A stretch of DNA of 64,000 nucleotides from assembly GCA_903813345.2 (NCBI GenBank), contig CAIIXF020000009.1, positions 7,684,030-7,748,029 on the forward strand. Direction: 5' to 3'. Under the pieces are notes generated by a model. The model had not been told where the DNA came from and ran no database searches. It worked only from the letters and a program-made list of their open reading frames with translations. Positions 33,228-45,380 of the stretch are shown here, in pieces. Source of the DNA: Owenia fusiformis (Eukaryota > Annelida > Polychaeta > Sabellida > Oweniidae). A program made the position numbers and the translations under genes. The stretch's first letter is position 1, and every line of letters begins with the position of its first letter.

Positions 33228-33880
33228 TTGGTTCTTTTGTCCGACCGTTCATTCGTGCGTGCATTCGACCGACCGTTCGTTCGTGCGTGCGTTCGTCTGA
33301 CCGTGCGTTCGTCCAACGGTCCGTTCGTTCATGCGTACGTTCATCCGACCGATTGTTCGTTCGTGCGTGCATCGCCCAACCATGCGTTCGTGACAGCGTT
33401 CGTCCGATCGTCCATTCGTTCGTTCGTCCGATCGTCCATTCGTTCGTTCGTCCGATCGTCCATTCGTTCGTGCGAATATCCGTCCGTTTGTGTGCGCATG
33501 CGTTCGTCTGACCGTCCGTTTGTGCCTGCTTTCGTCTGACTGCCCTTCATGGGTTCGTCCGTCTAGGCATCCGTTCGTCCGTGCGTGCTTTCGTTCAACC
33601 GTCCATTCATGCGTGCGTTCGTCTGTTCGTTCTTTTTGCGTTCGTTTGTGTGTTCGTTCGTGCGTGCGTTCATTCGTACGTTTGTTTGTAACTACGTTCT
33701 TGCGTGCGTGGGTTCGATCTTTTGTAAATTATTCTATCTTTCTTTCATGCGTTCTTTTGGCCGCCTATCCGTCCGTTTGTTCATTCATTGTTTTTTCGGC
33801 TGTTCTTCTGTCCATCCGTGCGTTCTTTCCTCGTTCGTTTGTTCGTTTGCAGGTTTTCATCAAAATTTGTCTTTCCACTG
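33228..33880. repeat. CGTTCGTC-type simple/minisatellite array
   Basis: The array is built of GTTCGT/CGTCCG/CGTGCGTGCG motifs. A clean 24-bp unit containing CGTCCGATCGTCCATTCGTT occurs three times, at 33401, 33425 and 33449. The overlapping frames of 69-132 codons in several phases (Arg/Ser/Val/Phe-rich) exist because the motif lacks stop codons and are not genes. Confidence 0.9.
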
Positions 33881-33900
33881 CCATATGAAAGAATGTAAAT

Positions 33901-36637
33901 AATCAAGAAAGCAAGCAAGGACGTGAGGAAGTAAACAAGCAACAAAGTAAGTAATTGAGTAAGCAAGCAAGTAAAGAAGGAATGGAGGAAGTAAATCGAG
34001 GAAGTGAAGGTGGGAGTAATATAAGTAAGCAAGGAAGGAAAAAAGGAAGGAAGGAGGGAAGGAAAGAAGCAATGAAGCAATGGAGGAAGGAAGGAAGCAA
34101 GGAAACCGAGGGAGCAAGGAAGGAACGATGCGAGTAAAGAATTAAGCAGGGAAGCTAGCAAGTAAGGAAGCGAGGAAGAAAGGAAGCCAGGAAGCAAAGA
34201 AGGAAGGAAACGAGGAAGCAAGGAAGGAAGGAAGCAAACAAAGACGCAAAGAAAGGAAGAAAAAACCAAGGAAGTAAGTAAGGAAGGAAGGAAGAAGGCG
34301 AGAATGCAAGGAAGCAAGGAGGGAGGAAAGCAAGGAAGAAATGAAGCGAGAAAAGAAGGACATGAGGAAAGAATGAAGGAAAAGAGGAAGCAAGGAAGGA
34401 GGAAAGGAGGAAGTGAGGAAGGAAGGAAGCAAGGAAGAAAGGAGGCAAGTGAGGAAGCGATGAAGCAAGGAAAGAAGGAAGCGAGGAAGCAAGGAAGGAG
34501 GAAAGATGGAAGCGAGGAAGCAAGAAAGGAATGGAGCGAGAAAGGAAGGACGCGAGGAAAAAAACAAAAGAAGCGAGGAAGCAAGGAATGAGGAAACAAG
34601 GAAGCGAGGAAGGATGGAAGCAAGGAAGTAGGGAAGTGAGGAAGGAAGGAAGCGAGGAAGCAAGGAAAGAAGAAAGCGAGGAAGCAAGGAAGAAAGCAAG
34701 GAAGCATGGAAGGAGGGAATAAAGCAAGGAACGAAGGAAGAAAGTAAGGAAGTGAGAAAGAAATTTGTGAAGGAAGCGAGGAAGCAAAGAAGGGGAAAAG
34801 AAGGGAGCGAGGAAGGAAAAAAGCAAGGAAGGAAAGAGGGAAACGAGGAAAGAAGGAAGCGAGGAAGCAAGGAAGGAATGAAGCGAGGAAGGAAGGAAGC
34901 GAGGAAGCAAAGTAGGAAGCAAGTGAGGAAGGAAAGATTGCGAGGAAGGAAGGACGCGAGGAAGCAAAGAAGGAAGGAAGCAAGGAAACGAGAAAGCGAG
35001 GAGGGAAGAAAGCGAGGAAGGAAGGAACTGAGAAAGAGAGAAAGGACGGAAGCGAAGGAACAAGGAAGGAACGATGCAAGGAAGCAAGGAAGGAAGGAAC
35101 TGAGGAAGCAAGGAAGGAAGCAAGGAATGGAACGAGGAAGAAAGGAAGCCAGGAAGCAAAGATGGAAGGAAAAGATGAATCAAGGAAGGAAGGAAGCAAG
35201 CAAAGACGCAAGAAAGGAAGGAAGGAAAAAAGCAAGGAAGGAAGTAAGTAAGGAAAGAAGGCGAGAAAGCAAGGAGGGAAGGAGGGAATGAAGCGACAAA
35301 AGAACAACGCGAGGAAAGAATGAAGGAAACGAGGAAGCAAGGAAGGAGGAAAGAAGGAAGTGAGGAAGGGGGGAAGCAAGGAAGGGAGGATGCAAGTGAG
35401 GAAGGAATGAATCGAGGAAGCAAGGAAAGAAGAAAGCGAGGAAGCAAGGAAGGAGGAGAGAAGGAAGCGAGGGAGGAAGCAAGGAAGGAATGAAGCGAAA
35501 AAGGAAGGACGCGAGGAAAAAAACGAAGGAATCGAGGATGCAAGGAAGGAGGAAAAGGGAAGCGGGGAAGGAAGGAAGCAAGGAATGAAGGAGGGAAGTG
35601 AGGAATGAAGGAAGCGAGGAAGGAAGGAAGCGAGGAAGCAAGGAAGAAAGCAAGGAAGGAAGCGAGGAAGCATGGAAGGAAGGAATGAAGCAAGGAAGGA
35701 AGGAGGAAAGGAACTGAGGAAGAAATTTATGAAGAAAGCGAGGAAACAAAGAAGGAGGAAAGAAAGGAGCGAGGAAGGAAAAAAGCAAGGAAGGGAGGAA
35801 GGAAGCGAGGAAGGAAGGAAGCGAGGAGGGAAGGAAGCGAGGAAGCAAGGTAGGAAGGAAGCGAGGAAGGAAAGATGCAAGGACGGAAGGAAGCGAGGAA
35901 GGAAGGAAGCAAGAAAAGAAGAGGCGAGGAAGAAAGGAAGGTAGGAATCGAGGAAGGAAAGAAGCAAGGAAGGAAGGAAGCGAGGAAGGAAAGAAGCGAG
36001 GAAGCAAGGAAGGAAGGAAGCCAGGAAGGAAGGAAGCGAGGAAGCAAGGAGGGAAAGAAGCAAGGAAGGGAGGAAGCAAGGAAGAAGGAAGGAAACGAGG
36101 ACGCAAGGAAAGGAGGAAGCGAGGAAGGAAGTAAGCGAGGAAGAAAGGAAAGAAGGAACGAAGCGAGGAAGGAAGGATGCAAGGAAGCGAAGAAGCAAGG
36201 AAGTGAGGAAGCAAGGAAAGGAGGAAGCAAGGAAGGGAGGAAGGAAGGAAGGGAGGAAGGAAGCAAGGATTGAAGGAAGGAAGCGAGGAAGGAAGGATGC
36301 AAGAATGCAAGGAAGCAAGGAAGCGAGGAAGGAAGGAAGCGAGGAAGGAAGCGAGGAAGCAAGGGAGGAGGGAAGCAAGGAAGGAAGCAAGAAAGAAAGG
36401 AGGGAAGCGAGGAAGGAAGGAAGCTAGGAAGGGAGGAAGCGAAGGAATGAAGTGAGGAAGCAAGGAAGGAATGAAGCAAGGAAGCAAAGAAGGAAGGAAG
36501 CGAGGAAGGAGAAAGCAAGGATGGAAGGAAGCGAGGAATGAAGGATGTGAGGAAGCGAGGAAGAAAGCCAGGAAGCAAGGAAGGAAGGAAGCGTAGAAGC
36601 AAGGAAGGGATGAAGCGAGCAAGCAAGTAAGCAACAG
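33901..36637. repeat. 2.7-kb purine-strand array of GGAA with GCGAGGAA/GCAAGGAA variants
   Basis: Almost every position on the plus strand is part of GGAA, GAAGCGAGGAAG or GAAGCAAGGAAG. The strand is nearly pyrimidine-free, with C mainly in GCGA/GCAA. The reverse strand (CTTCC/CGCTTCC) has few stop codons in any frame, so very long Leu/Pro/Ser/Phe frames (up to 869 codons) arise on the minus strand and Lys/Glu/Gly/Arg frames on the plus strand. Longer-range periodicity exists: blocks around 34140-34900, 35100-35740 and 35740-36640 share the same order of variants. Length may be approximate in any assembly. Confidence 0.95.
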
Positions 36638-36822
36638 GAGATTGATATAGGAATAATATTCATAAACATTATTCTGACTAAATCATTTTAGGTTCACCTA
36701 AACGCACGCTTCTTACTGAATATCGACTTGTACTCAAAGATGGAACAGAGGGGACAGTTGAAATACAGAGAATATAGAATATTTCCTATGGACTATGTAG
36801 TAAGATCACACGATAAAAAAAC

Positions 36823-36961
36823 GTTATACAACGATTTGAAGCGCAACATAGGATATATTGTGCTCTCGATATGCTGTATTTCCACTTGATTTCATCTCGT
36901 GCCAATACAGATTTTTTTGAGCACAATATATCCTATACTGCACTTCAAATCATTCAATAAC
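36823..36961. mobile_element. Small foldback element, ~140 bp, full copy
   Basis: Left arm 36823-36861 (GTTATACAACGATTTGAAGC..GGATATATTGTGCTC) pairs with right arm 36919-36961 (GAGCACAATATATCC..GCACTTCAAATCATTCAATAAC). The loop has 'CAATACAG'/'CTGTATT' as an inner pair, so the structure extends almost to the centre. A partial copy is at 19643. Confidence 0.85.
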
Positions 36962-37768
36962 TTATATTACTTCAAATTATGAAAATGAGGTTAAATGTTT
37001 AACATTTCGTCCGATCTAATACTCATCACATTTCTCAGATGATCTTTCGTATTCTGTAAAATGGCATGGAAATATGATACTGCAGTTTTCCATAACAACA
37101 TATCATAATATGAACTATATTAACAGTTGTGTTTGCTGTTATTGAGAATTGTATTGACAAATAATGTATTCATCAAACTGGGTACAATAGTGGATCAAGG
37201 TGGGTACGAAAGTGGAAGATTTTCAGGGTATAATCGGGATTTACTCCATTTTGAGAGACACTTGCTCCTGTTTTCAGAGGGACCTCCTCATGTTTTCAGC
37301 GGGGGCTCCTCCTGATTTCAGCGGGATCTTTGCTTAATTGCTCCTGCTAGAAGCGGGGCCTTGAGGGATATGATAAAATTTAAATATAAAATGTTCTGTA
37401 AAGCTTTAGGAAGTGAAACTCGGTACATCTTTATTTCATATCTCTATCGTTATTTCAACCACTGGACAACATCGTTCTTCACCAATAACGTATAGAAATA
37501 TAAAGATAAAGATTCAAAATGATACTTTCTCTCTTCAATTGACAAATAACGAACCACAGAACGACCGTTCGCGATACATTTTTTCCAGCAGTTGCTTTTT
37601 TAGTCTCAATACCATGTAATCATTGGGAAAAATTAAAAGAAAACGTTTTGTAAATCATACAATTCAAGAACACAAAAAAGAACCCATGACTTCTTTTTAT
37701 TCCTCGCGATTTCAGCGGGAACTTGCTCGCGATTTTTAAATCATAGCGGGGCTTTAGATACTACCCGT

Positions 37769-39733
37769 GAACTGAAGGATGTTGCAAGTAAAATTTGATC
37801 AAAAATAGAAATATGTCTGAGGTGTGAGGATGCGCAAAGCTGCAGCCGGATGCGAATGTCCTGCAATGACCAATGCGAGCGTATTCAACAGGCGGGAAAC
37901 CGTCTCCACGGCGTGTCTTCGCCGTCACTAGTGGATATCAAGCGAAGGTAACTGTCGTCACATTCGCATTTAAAATGGCGGACGAAAATCGTCGATTTCG
38001 ATTTTTTCCAATATGAAATATATTCCCGGGTGTTATTCACCGGGAAGCAGTAGTATCATGGGATAACATCTTCTAATTTATAATATGTACAGAATATCAA
38101 CTCATTTTGAGTTATATAATTTTATCGATGAGTTGAGTGAGCGAAGCGAGTGAGTGCTGACATTTGATATCTGCGATGAAATAAAATGATATCATGGGAA
38201 ATGATCTGATATTGGGTTTTAAACCACAATGAGAATCAGTTTGCTATTCTCTCCTCAAATTTCTCAAGCGATCTAAACTAGAACCTTAACTGTTCATTTT
38301 CAACAGAATTCCGTCTTTGTTTATCACATATCACACGGATATGTGGTTGCAGATAAACAGTTTTCTGAAAAAATATCACACGAATATCAATAATCTAATA
38401 ACAGATATCTAACAGCTGTTTTGTATAGATATCATATTAATCGATCCAAATACATCCCTAGCCGTAATGCTGTTATCCTGATATTGCTCTAGCTTTTGTA
38501 CAATAAAACCATTATTCCCCGATATTACTCAACAGGTATTTTATCATTGAATGAATATATTGTCACGCCATCTATCCCATATCATCCTCCAATAGCTATT
38601 ACAAATTCGAATCAAACGTAACGTTTTTGGAAAATGTAGATGCACCATTATGATGGCCAAACACATCAAAATAATCTAAAATATTGTCTAAACTGACTAT
38701 GGGGTGTCAACCCTTTTAAATGGGAGTGTAAAATACCATTTCAGCCAATTGTATGCTGAAACAAATGCATGTCTTCAATGTGGAATGACCGCGAAGGTGT
38801 TGCTTTCCAAAAGCACGAGTCTCAAATTGCAAATTATTTCAAATTGATATTGCAAATGACGATGTTGATGAATCATTTATCTTGGGAATCAAATTAATGT
38901 GAACTACAGTACTATACTGTTATACAGCATGTTTTACTATCTGAACTAGGACATCTTAGCTCTTCATTATAAACTCTCATAACGTTACCGCATCACCACA
39001 AATCAGTAACCGTATCATCTGTAAAACCCAAATTCCAGTTACGGATATAGTCCTGAGTAAGGACATTAGCGGTTACCGTTAGTGATTTGGTTTACTGAAT
39101 AAGAAGTCATTTTCTCCTTCCCTACCCCATTGGAGCGCCATCTGGCGTTTGGGAAGTGAATCGGGACTTAATATTTATAAGTTAGGTCCTAATATATCTT
39201 AAAACATGTCAGATTTCAGTGAGAAATCTCATTTTAAGCTGGCGGCGGAGTGATTTTGACCTTGGTGATTTTACCAGAATTCTCTGAGAAATCTGACGAT
39301 AGAGAGGGTTAGTGTTTTCAAGTTTATTTATTTCAAAAATTCGGTGGACAACCCATGGTAAGATTGTTATAGCAGGCTAGGCGAGTCTCTCCCGAACACT
39401 GTGGTATGTTGCACTAGGCTTGAATACTAATCGTTAATAAGATACAGGGTAACATGTTATAATGGCCACCTATGGGAAACTCTATTGTAGTCTTCAACCT
39501 ACCTTCCCTTAAGAGGTGGAAGATATCGTTTAGTTGTGGCGCCTACGCACGATTTATGAAAAAATAATCAGACTCCGGAGTTTCTGTGTCATATTAGCCT
39601 GATCTAATTCAAATATCAAAGCATTGTGTAAAATATAAAGTGGTTCAATTGCATGAAAACTAAAAATTTCGAAATCAACAATTTTCGTATGCCATCTTGA
39701 ATGCGAAGGTGACGGCAGTCGCACATTTATATT
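37769..39733. other. No gene; ATATC-rich foldable blocks at 38020-38600
   Basis: 38020-38210 includes 'ATTCCCGGGTGTTATTCACC', 'GAGTGAGCGAAGCGAGTGAG' and two 'GATATCAT'-type phrases, resembling small foldback DNA. 38330-38600 is rich in ATATC/GATAT. 39190-39300 has an 'AGAAATCT' pair around a G/C-rich centre. No coding frame is supported. Confidence 0.45.
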
Positions 39734-40383
39734 AAGGATGTATCGATATGGTGAACTGATTTCAGCAATGTCTTTCTCTTAAACCAATTATTGAAAACTT
39801 TCTGTAAAAACACGGTACTTTATGTAATGTTGACTGATTGACAACAATTTAATGCGAAAAGTATTTATACATATTTTATATAAATTTTTTGTTAACAATT
39901 TTCGATTTTTAGTGCCATTGTTTTTTGTTCTTTTTCTACCAATTCTTGAGATTGAAATAAAATGCCTTTCCGAACCTTGTTGGGACAAAATAGCACATGC
40001 AACATTTTCTTACACCTCTCAATATAATTTCGGTTGATTTAACAAAAAGTATTCAAAAAATTAAAACAACCCCCAAACATAGATAAAAATTAAGATAAAC
40101 CTTTTTTTTTCATTCACAAGATACTCTTTTAAAATCAAACAAACCTTCCTTTGTACAATTACAATATTGAGAGACCTAAACACGTTGTAGAACAAAAGAA
40201 GTGTCTTATGTGTTTTCTAAAACAATATTGAGAAAAGTATATTATTTGTTCTAAATATATTGTTACCATTCAAAAGGTGACCATTAAATTGACGATGTGT
40301 ACGTAAAATGTTCAGAATGTTTTGATGACTGGTTTAAGAGAAACGTGTGTTCAAAAATGTCACCATATCGATACCAATCCTTT
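39734..40383. mobile_element. Foldback element family F1, copy 1 (650 bp)
   Basis: The left end AAGGATGTATCGATATGGTG is matched in inverted form by the right end CACCATATCGATACCAATCC with following TTT. Both arms share 'CTCTTAAACCA' / 'TGGTTTAAGAG' and internal inverted blocks, so each arm is hundreds of bases long. It is related to copy 2 (54961) and copy 3 (56750). No transposase. Short frames at 39788-40037 lie in the arm. Confidence 0.85.
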
Positions 40384-41652
40384 GGGATTGAATTACTACA
40401 TACGATTTTCCAAAGGTGCTTCTAACACTGAGAAAATAAATTGTCTCTGAAACCAAATTGACTTTAAGGAATGAAAATGTCATATCAAACTAAGAAAAAC
40501 ACACCGGGTTTGATTTAATAACGTCTACATCTGTAACGTATCTCCGAAGAGCCCAAGGTTAAATTAACTTAAATATTCACGTCCTATTACCATGAAATTT
40601 ATGTTCAAGGTTCAATGAACTTTGTAGAGTGCAGATTCAGGAACTTTTTTGAATTAATACACGTTTTTAACAGATTAAACTGCCACTGCAAATGAGCCTG
40701 TTGTTTGTTTACAATCATTCTTCAGTTAAACGCTGTGTAGACTGAGAGAAAAACAAAGCAGCGTGTCAAAAGTGTAAAAGTAAAAAGATCGATCGATCGA
40801 CTCTGCATGCATTATATTAGAGCCCACTCACTGCATTTGAATTGTTGCAGGGGGGGGGGGGGGTGACGTGAGAGATATAGGGGAGGGGGAGGAGGGTAGA
40901 TAATTTATGTAAGACTACTTTATGTATCTCATCTCAGAATCGTGTTGTATCTCATTGTCGTTCCCCATGGCTCATTATACAGCTGAGGGAATCTTCATCG
41001 ACAAGATCTTAATCTTTTAGAGTGTTTCTCATGTACAGCTTAGAGGTACATATGTACATAATGGGGATTATAAACATATATGTTTCTCACAAGTGATATT
41101 GTTTTGCCAATGGAACATACCACACATCGTTCGTAATGTTTGCCAAAGGGACACCCCCCCATTATAAAGATATTTTGAAATACGTTAGTAGACATCATAA
41201 AACCACTTTTGGAAAAAAACGTTGAAATGATTGTTGTGTGTCATTCAGATCTGTATATGGCTTATTAGTATATCACATCCGGTGGCTTTCTGATAAAGGA
41301 AAGGATATGCGTATGGGCAATGCATTGATTATGATGCGTCGCGTCTAAAGAAGTATTCACTTTAACTGCTAACGATCTGAAATGAAAAGCCACATTCATT
41401 AGGTGTGTTACAGAGGTGGGGTATATAATACAGACTTGCTTACACTAATTTCCAATTGGGCGGAATGTGAGTCGAAAGAGACACTAATATTGAAAGATGT
41501 ATGTTCGTTTGGCGAATAATTGAATTAATTCGGAAACGTTTATCCTAATTTGGTACATTAACATTCAAATACTTCTATATGGTTAGATGTTTATATGTAA
41601 CATAATTTCAACTGATACCAAAAGGTACCAAACACAAGGATCAATATATATA
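40384..41652. other. No gene; G14 tract at 40850-40863
   Basis: A/T-rich DNA with a short GATC tandem (GATCGATCGATCGA at 40788-40801) and a G14 run followed by a purine-rich stretch. No supported frame. Confidence 0.45.
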
Positions 41653-41692
41653 GGTTATTTACTGGGAGGGATTGAATATGGAACTTTATTCA
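41653..41692. mobile_element. End fragment of the 62.4-kb hairpin family
   Basis: GGTTATTTACTGGGAGGGAT then TGAATATGG..TTTATTC matches the left arm of the full hairpin at 62363-62507 with two or three differences. The second arm is absent here. Confidence 0.7.
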
Positions 41693-42381
41693 AAATTTTA
41701 AAGAGTTGGATTTATATACCCCCATAAATATGGGGTCGAATTGGCGTTTTTTCTTATATTTTATCATTCTTTCATCATTCAGACAATGTCCGACTTTGGC
41801 TAGGTTGAAGTAACCATTTCGCATCATTTTCTGGTTGAATTCAAGTTTTATTGGATTCAATCTTACACTGAAAATGAGCAGTGAACTGTAAACCCCGACC
41901 AATTCAGTCTAACAGTGAGCGTCAATTTCTGTTGAAAACGCTTGAAAATCGAAGTTTCCGAAATTTCTTCTAAAATAAAAATGACACTAACAAGTAGAAA
42001 ACAGAAGTGAGTAGCTCCCATAATTCTTTCATATTCTATCGTATTCAGGGATTCCTGATCCCCGTTTTAGATCTCCAATCAAATTGCAGGATGAGATCAC
42101 GTGAACAGTCATGAACACGTGCCTTCTCAGTGCCGCGCATGCGCAAAGTAAAAATTGAAATCGTTGAAATGGCGTTTATCTCAGTTTAACATCAGTTCAA
42201 CATCATCATTTCAAAACTACGGTAATACTATTGAAGTTAATTACTCGATCCAAACTTTCAGAGAATACTCATAAAACACAAGCGAACACTGAGAGATCCA
42301 TTTCAATGGCAAATGAGGCCTGTTTATAAAATTGGTTATAAGAACATGCCAATATGAAAGGTGATCTTTGGTAAATTTCCC
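41693..42381. other. No gene supported
   Basis: A 70-codon minus-strand frame (41690-41902) has no recognised features. The rest is A/T-rich. Confidence 0.4.
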
Positions 42382-43725
42382 CCCTGAGTAGAAAAATCAT
42401 ATGAAGTTCTCTAAGGTTCAAAATGAGCAATATATCATAACATTTGGGAAAAATTAATCATAAAAATAATATACTACATAACATGATTTTAAAGTAGGTG
42501 TCGGGGGGATATTTCTTATTTAGTAATATAAATGATATCATCCTATCGACAAGTTAGTGGAATATAGAATCGATGTCTTGAGGAAGCTGGACATACAGGG
42601 TATGAAAAATTGCTACAGAAAACGCAGAAATATAGTTATTTTCTGAAATTATAACAGATTATAAATTCAAAATAAACAGTTCAAATGAATAGAACCAATA
42701 TTTCGATCATTTTTTGTGAGTTTTGGAATTTTTCGTTAGGAAATAAGACCAAAATTCACGATTCAAATGTTGAAGTGAACAAAATGGCGGCTTTTGGAAT
42801 TCGAATTTTGTAGCACGACATCCCCATTCCCCATATATGGGAAAGAATATCGATGTTGCACTCTGGGAGCCAATCCTCCTTGAGTGCAGTATAAACTCAA
42901 TTACGGCAAAGTAGTCGGTGATAGCTGTACGCCTGATGATCTGACAAATTAGATTGCTCAAGCAAGACGATGTTTTGTTTGTCCTGTTCACATTCAAGAT
43001 GTAAGATCGCTTGAAAATAATGAAGTATCTTGGCGACACCTCTCATCAGGTCAAATTGATTTAATTTTTTTCTTACTGTTGATTCCCTGACAAATTAGCA
43101 GTTTTAAATGTACTAAAATGGCTGAAGGGGAGTAATGGCATAACTACCGTATTAATAAGGCACATAAGTACACCGGAAAGTATTTCGATCTTTCAATTAT
43201 GTAAGGACAAGTGTTGAAAGGAGAAAGACTAAAGGTAATTACGAAATACGAAAATCAAATCAACTAACGGTCAAGATGTATTCCATTGCATTACAATATA
43301 GTATTGAACTGAATGAATGAAACTATTAAAAATGAGTTGGTTGAGACCAAATATGAACACCATTCATAAAGAAATAAGATTTTAGAGCAAACGGTACAGA
43401 ACTTTTGAATCAACCCTCGTATATTGTATTTATCAAAATATGTATTATTAATATTGCATTTGTTAAAAGCCTCATTAATTTTTGTGACATTAAATTCTGA
43501 AAAATAACGTCTTTCCTGGGATCCATCTTAAGCTAATAGCATTCTCTACTTATTTTAATGTTATTTCAAAATGGATACCACTTATCTCATTATACGCATG
43601 ATGGTATCGCCTTATCTCTCACGCCCACGATACTCCTCGTATAGTAACCCACAAAAAGACTGCTCCCTAACTTTCCCTCATATTGTACCACTTTCCCAAA
43701 GCTCAATCTTAATGAAAAGTGGTGT
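42382..43725. repeat. Segmental repeat copy 2 (inverted relative to 28885-30663)
   Basis: Shares the landmarks listed for copy 1 in reverse order and orientation, including the mariner-type end (43396-43421). It lacks the ~520-bp block of copy 1. A short unshared insertion (ATTAATAAT type) lies near 43445. The 110-codon minus-strand and 86-codon plus-strand frames partly translate the same DNA as in copy 1 and are not evidence of a gene. Confidence 0.85.
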
Positions 43726-45004
43726 ATTTATTCTCTGGTATATTTTTGGGGTTTTAAAATTGCTAACATTTTTTCATGTTGGCACGCAAGGTAAAGTTGA
43801 AAACCATATTTCCCATGTTGTTTTCCAATAGGGAAAACTCATGTGATTCATTGCTTTCAGCTTAATTTTGATCGCCCATAATGGACATCTTTAAAACCCC
43901 TGAAGGAATTACTTATTCCTTAAAAGGTGTACTGTGTGTCAAAATGCAACATATTGATGCAACAGAAATTGAAAAAGCAGGAGTGGAAGGGGTTGAAAAT
44001 CAGGACAATATTTCAGAAAAACACGCGGGTGGGTTGTTTGCATCCTCCCTGTCTTAAAGTCGAAATAATTTCATCATCTCCATGAGTGCTTTTTCTGTAA
44101 GTAATGTATTAGCCTGTATTATATGCACTTGTTTAAATCCTCAGAAAATAGCCAAAATCCAACATACGGGATTATCACTGTCTGGAATCTGTCCGATACT
44201 TTCAGTCATACAATTAAATTAAACTTCATGCATTTAATGAATTGGAATCTGTCAAATCAGACACAATGGGGTATGCACGACACTATGAGACTATTTAAAA
44301 TATTGCGAGGTCATGTATCGGATAGAGTACCGGATACCTACGATTCAATGTATAATAAAGTGACGCAATTATGATTCTGTTAAAGTTTGTTCTTTAATTA
44401 ATCAACTCAAAACAATGAGACATTAACACGTACAGACCCCTCCATAAATGTGTTCAACAATGTCGCTTAAAAATTACGAAATCATTAAAAGAATGTATTT
44501 TCAATGAAACCTTTTCCAAGGGTCAAGTTATAACGACAATATTTTACGACAAATGTGAATTTCTTTTAATCGTCAAACACATGCTTTGATAAGTGACCAA
44601 ATGGTATTTCCGAATGCCGAACTTATGGAGGGGAGTGTAATATACTGTAGGCTAAGCTACCGTGACTTAACATAATCAACGTGCCACCGTAAATTCATTG
44701 AACCTGTAGAACGGTTCATTGCGAAATTAAATTAAAAGTCACGTTCGTTATTATGCCGCATTAATAAACAATAATATATGTCACTCAAGTCGGGGATGTC
44801 AAGAATATCAATTAGTAAAAAGAGCTATGAGTAAGAAGGCTCACTATGGGTTGAAAAGAAATATGGACAAATAGTGGAACCTTCAGCCTCATATTCGTTA
44901 CCAGAACAAGAGTAAAACGCCCCACTTACATTAACAAGGCATTAACATGACAACACCTAGTGGCTCACAGCATTATGAGTTCAATCTTAGTCAGATTTGA
45001 TTCT
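43726..45004. other. No gene supported; one terminal fragment at 44617-44639
   Basis: A 58-codon frame at 43881-44057 (MDIFKTPEGITYSLKG..) looks somewhat protein-like but is short and isolated. CCGAACTTATGGAGGGGAGTG at 44617-44637 is a lone end of the 47-49 kb foldback family, next to a TA. Confidence 0.4.
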
Positions 45005-45380
45005 ACTAGTGTAGATGATTTTGAAAAAAATTGGTCAATTTGAAGCAAGTTGAAAAATACCCATTTTGACCTTTTACCCTGAGAAGGTCAGTGAAAGTCA
45101 AGTCTTGAAACTAAAAATCAAATTTGTATTTCTGAGATATTGTACATGATTTCCCAAAAATTGTCTATTTGAAGCAAGTTGAAAAAAGACCCTTTTTAAC
45201 TTTAATAAATTTGAGAAGGTCAAATCTCAAATCTAAAGTCAGATTTGAAATTCTGAGAAAAGAATTGTTCCATTTGAGCAATAAGTTGAAAAATCTCATA
45301 TCTAAAGTCAGATTTGAACATCTGAGATTTTGTAGATGATTTTGAAAATATTTGAAGTCAGTCTAAACAGTGTTTGCATT
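45005..45380. repeat. ~130-bp tandem repeat, about three diverged units
   Basis: Units share 'GTAGATGATTTTGAAAAA', 'TTGAAGCAAGTTGAAAAA', 'TTTTGACCTT' and 'AGTCAGATTTGAA.TTCTGAG'. The same family forms an array at 54318-54745. Confidence 0.85.

Larger units (their letters stand above)
32465..37768. mobile_element. Composite inverted-repeat structure, 5.3 kb, with satellite core
   Basis: Bases 32465-32530 and 37703-37768 are a 66-bp perfect inverted repeat beginning ACGGGTAGTATCTAAAGC. Inside each arm is a second pair of inverted sequence built from a ~21-22 bp unit of the type CCCCGCTGAAAACATGAGGA (32868-32985 on the left; 37258-37370 on the right, inverted). Between the arms lie two simple-sequence arrays (33220-33880 and 33901-36637) and a small hairpin (36823-36961). 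There is no transposase. The perfect 66-bp match over 5.2 kb implies recent origin or gene conversion. It could be a foldback element that captured satellites, or unrelated insertions flanked by two opposite MITE ends. Confidence 0.65.

Noticed and set aside
33228-33902. Arg/Ser/Val/Phe-rich frames of 69-132 codons in several phases
   Set aside because: Produced by the CGTTCGTC-type repeat; same reason as above.
33781-36634. Very long minus-strand open frames (up to 869 codons, Leu/Pro/Ser/Phe-rich) and long plus-strand Lys/Glu/Gly/Arg frames
   Set aside because: They are translations of the CTTCC/GGAA array, which contains few stop codons in any frame. All three phases give equivalent low-complexity peptides, with no domain.
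43881-44057. 58-codon frame MDIFKTPEGITYSLKG..
   Set aside because: Short, isolated and without homology evidence. Kept only as a remark in the surrounding stretch.
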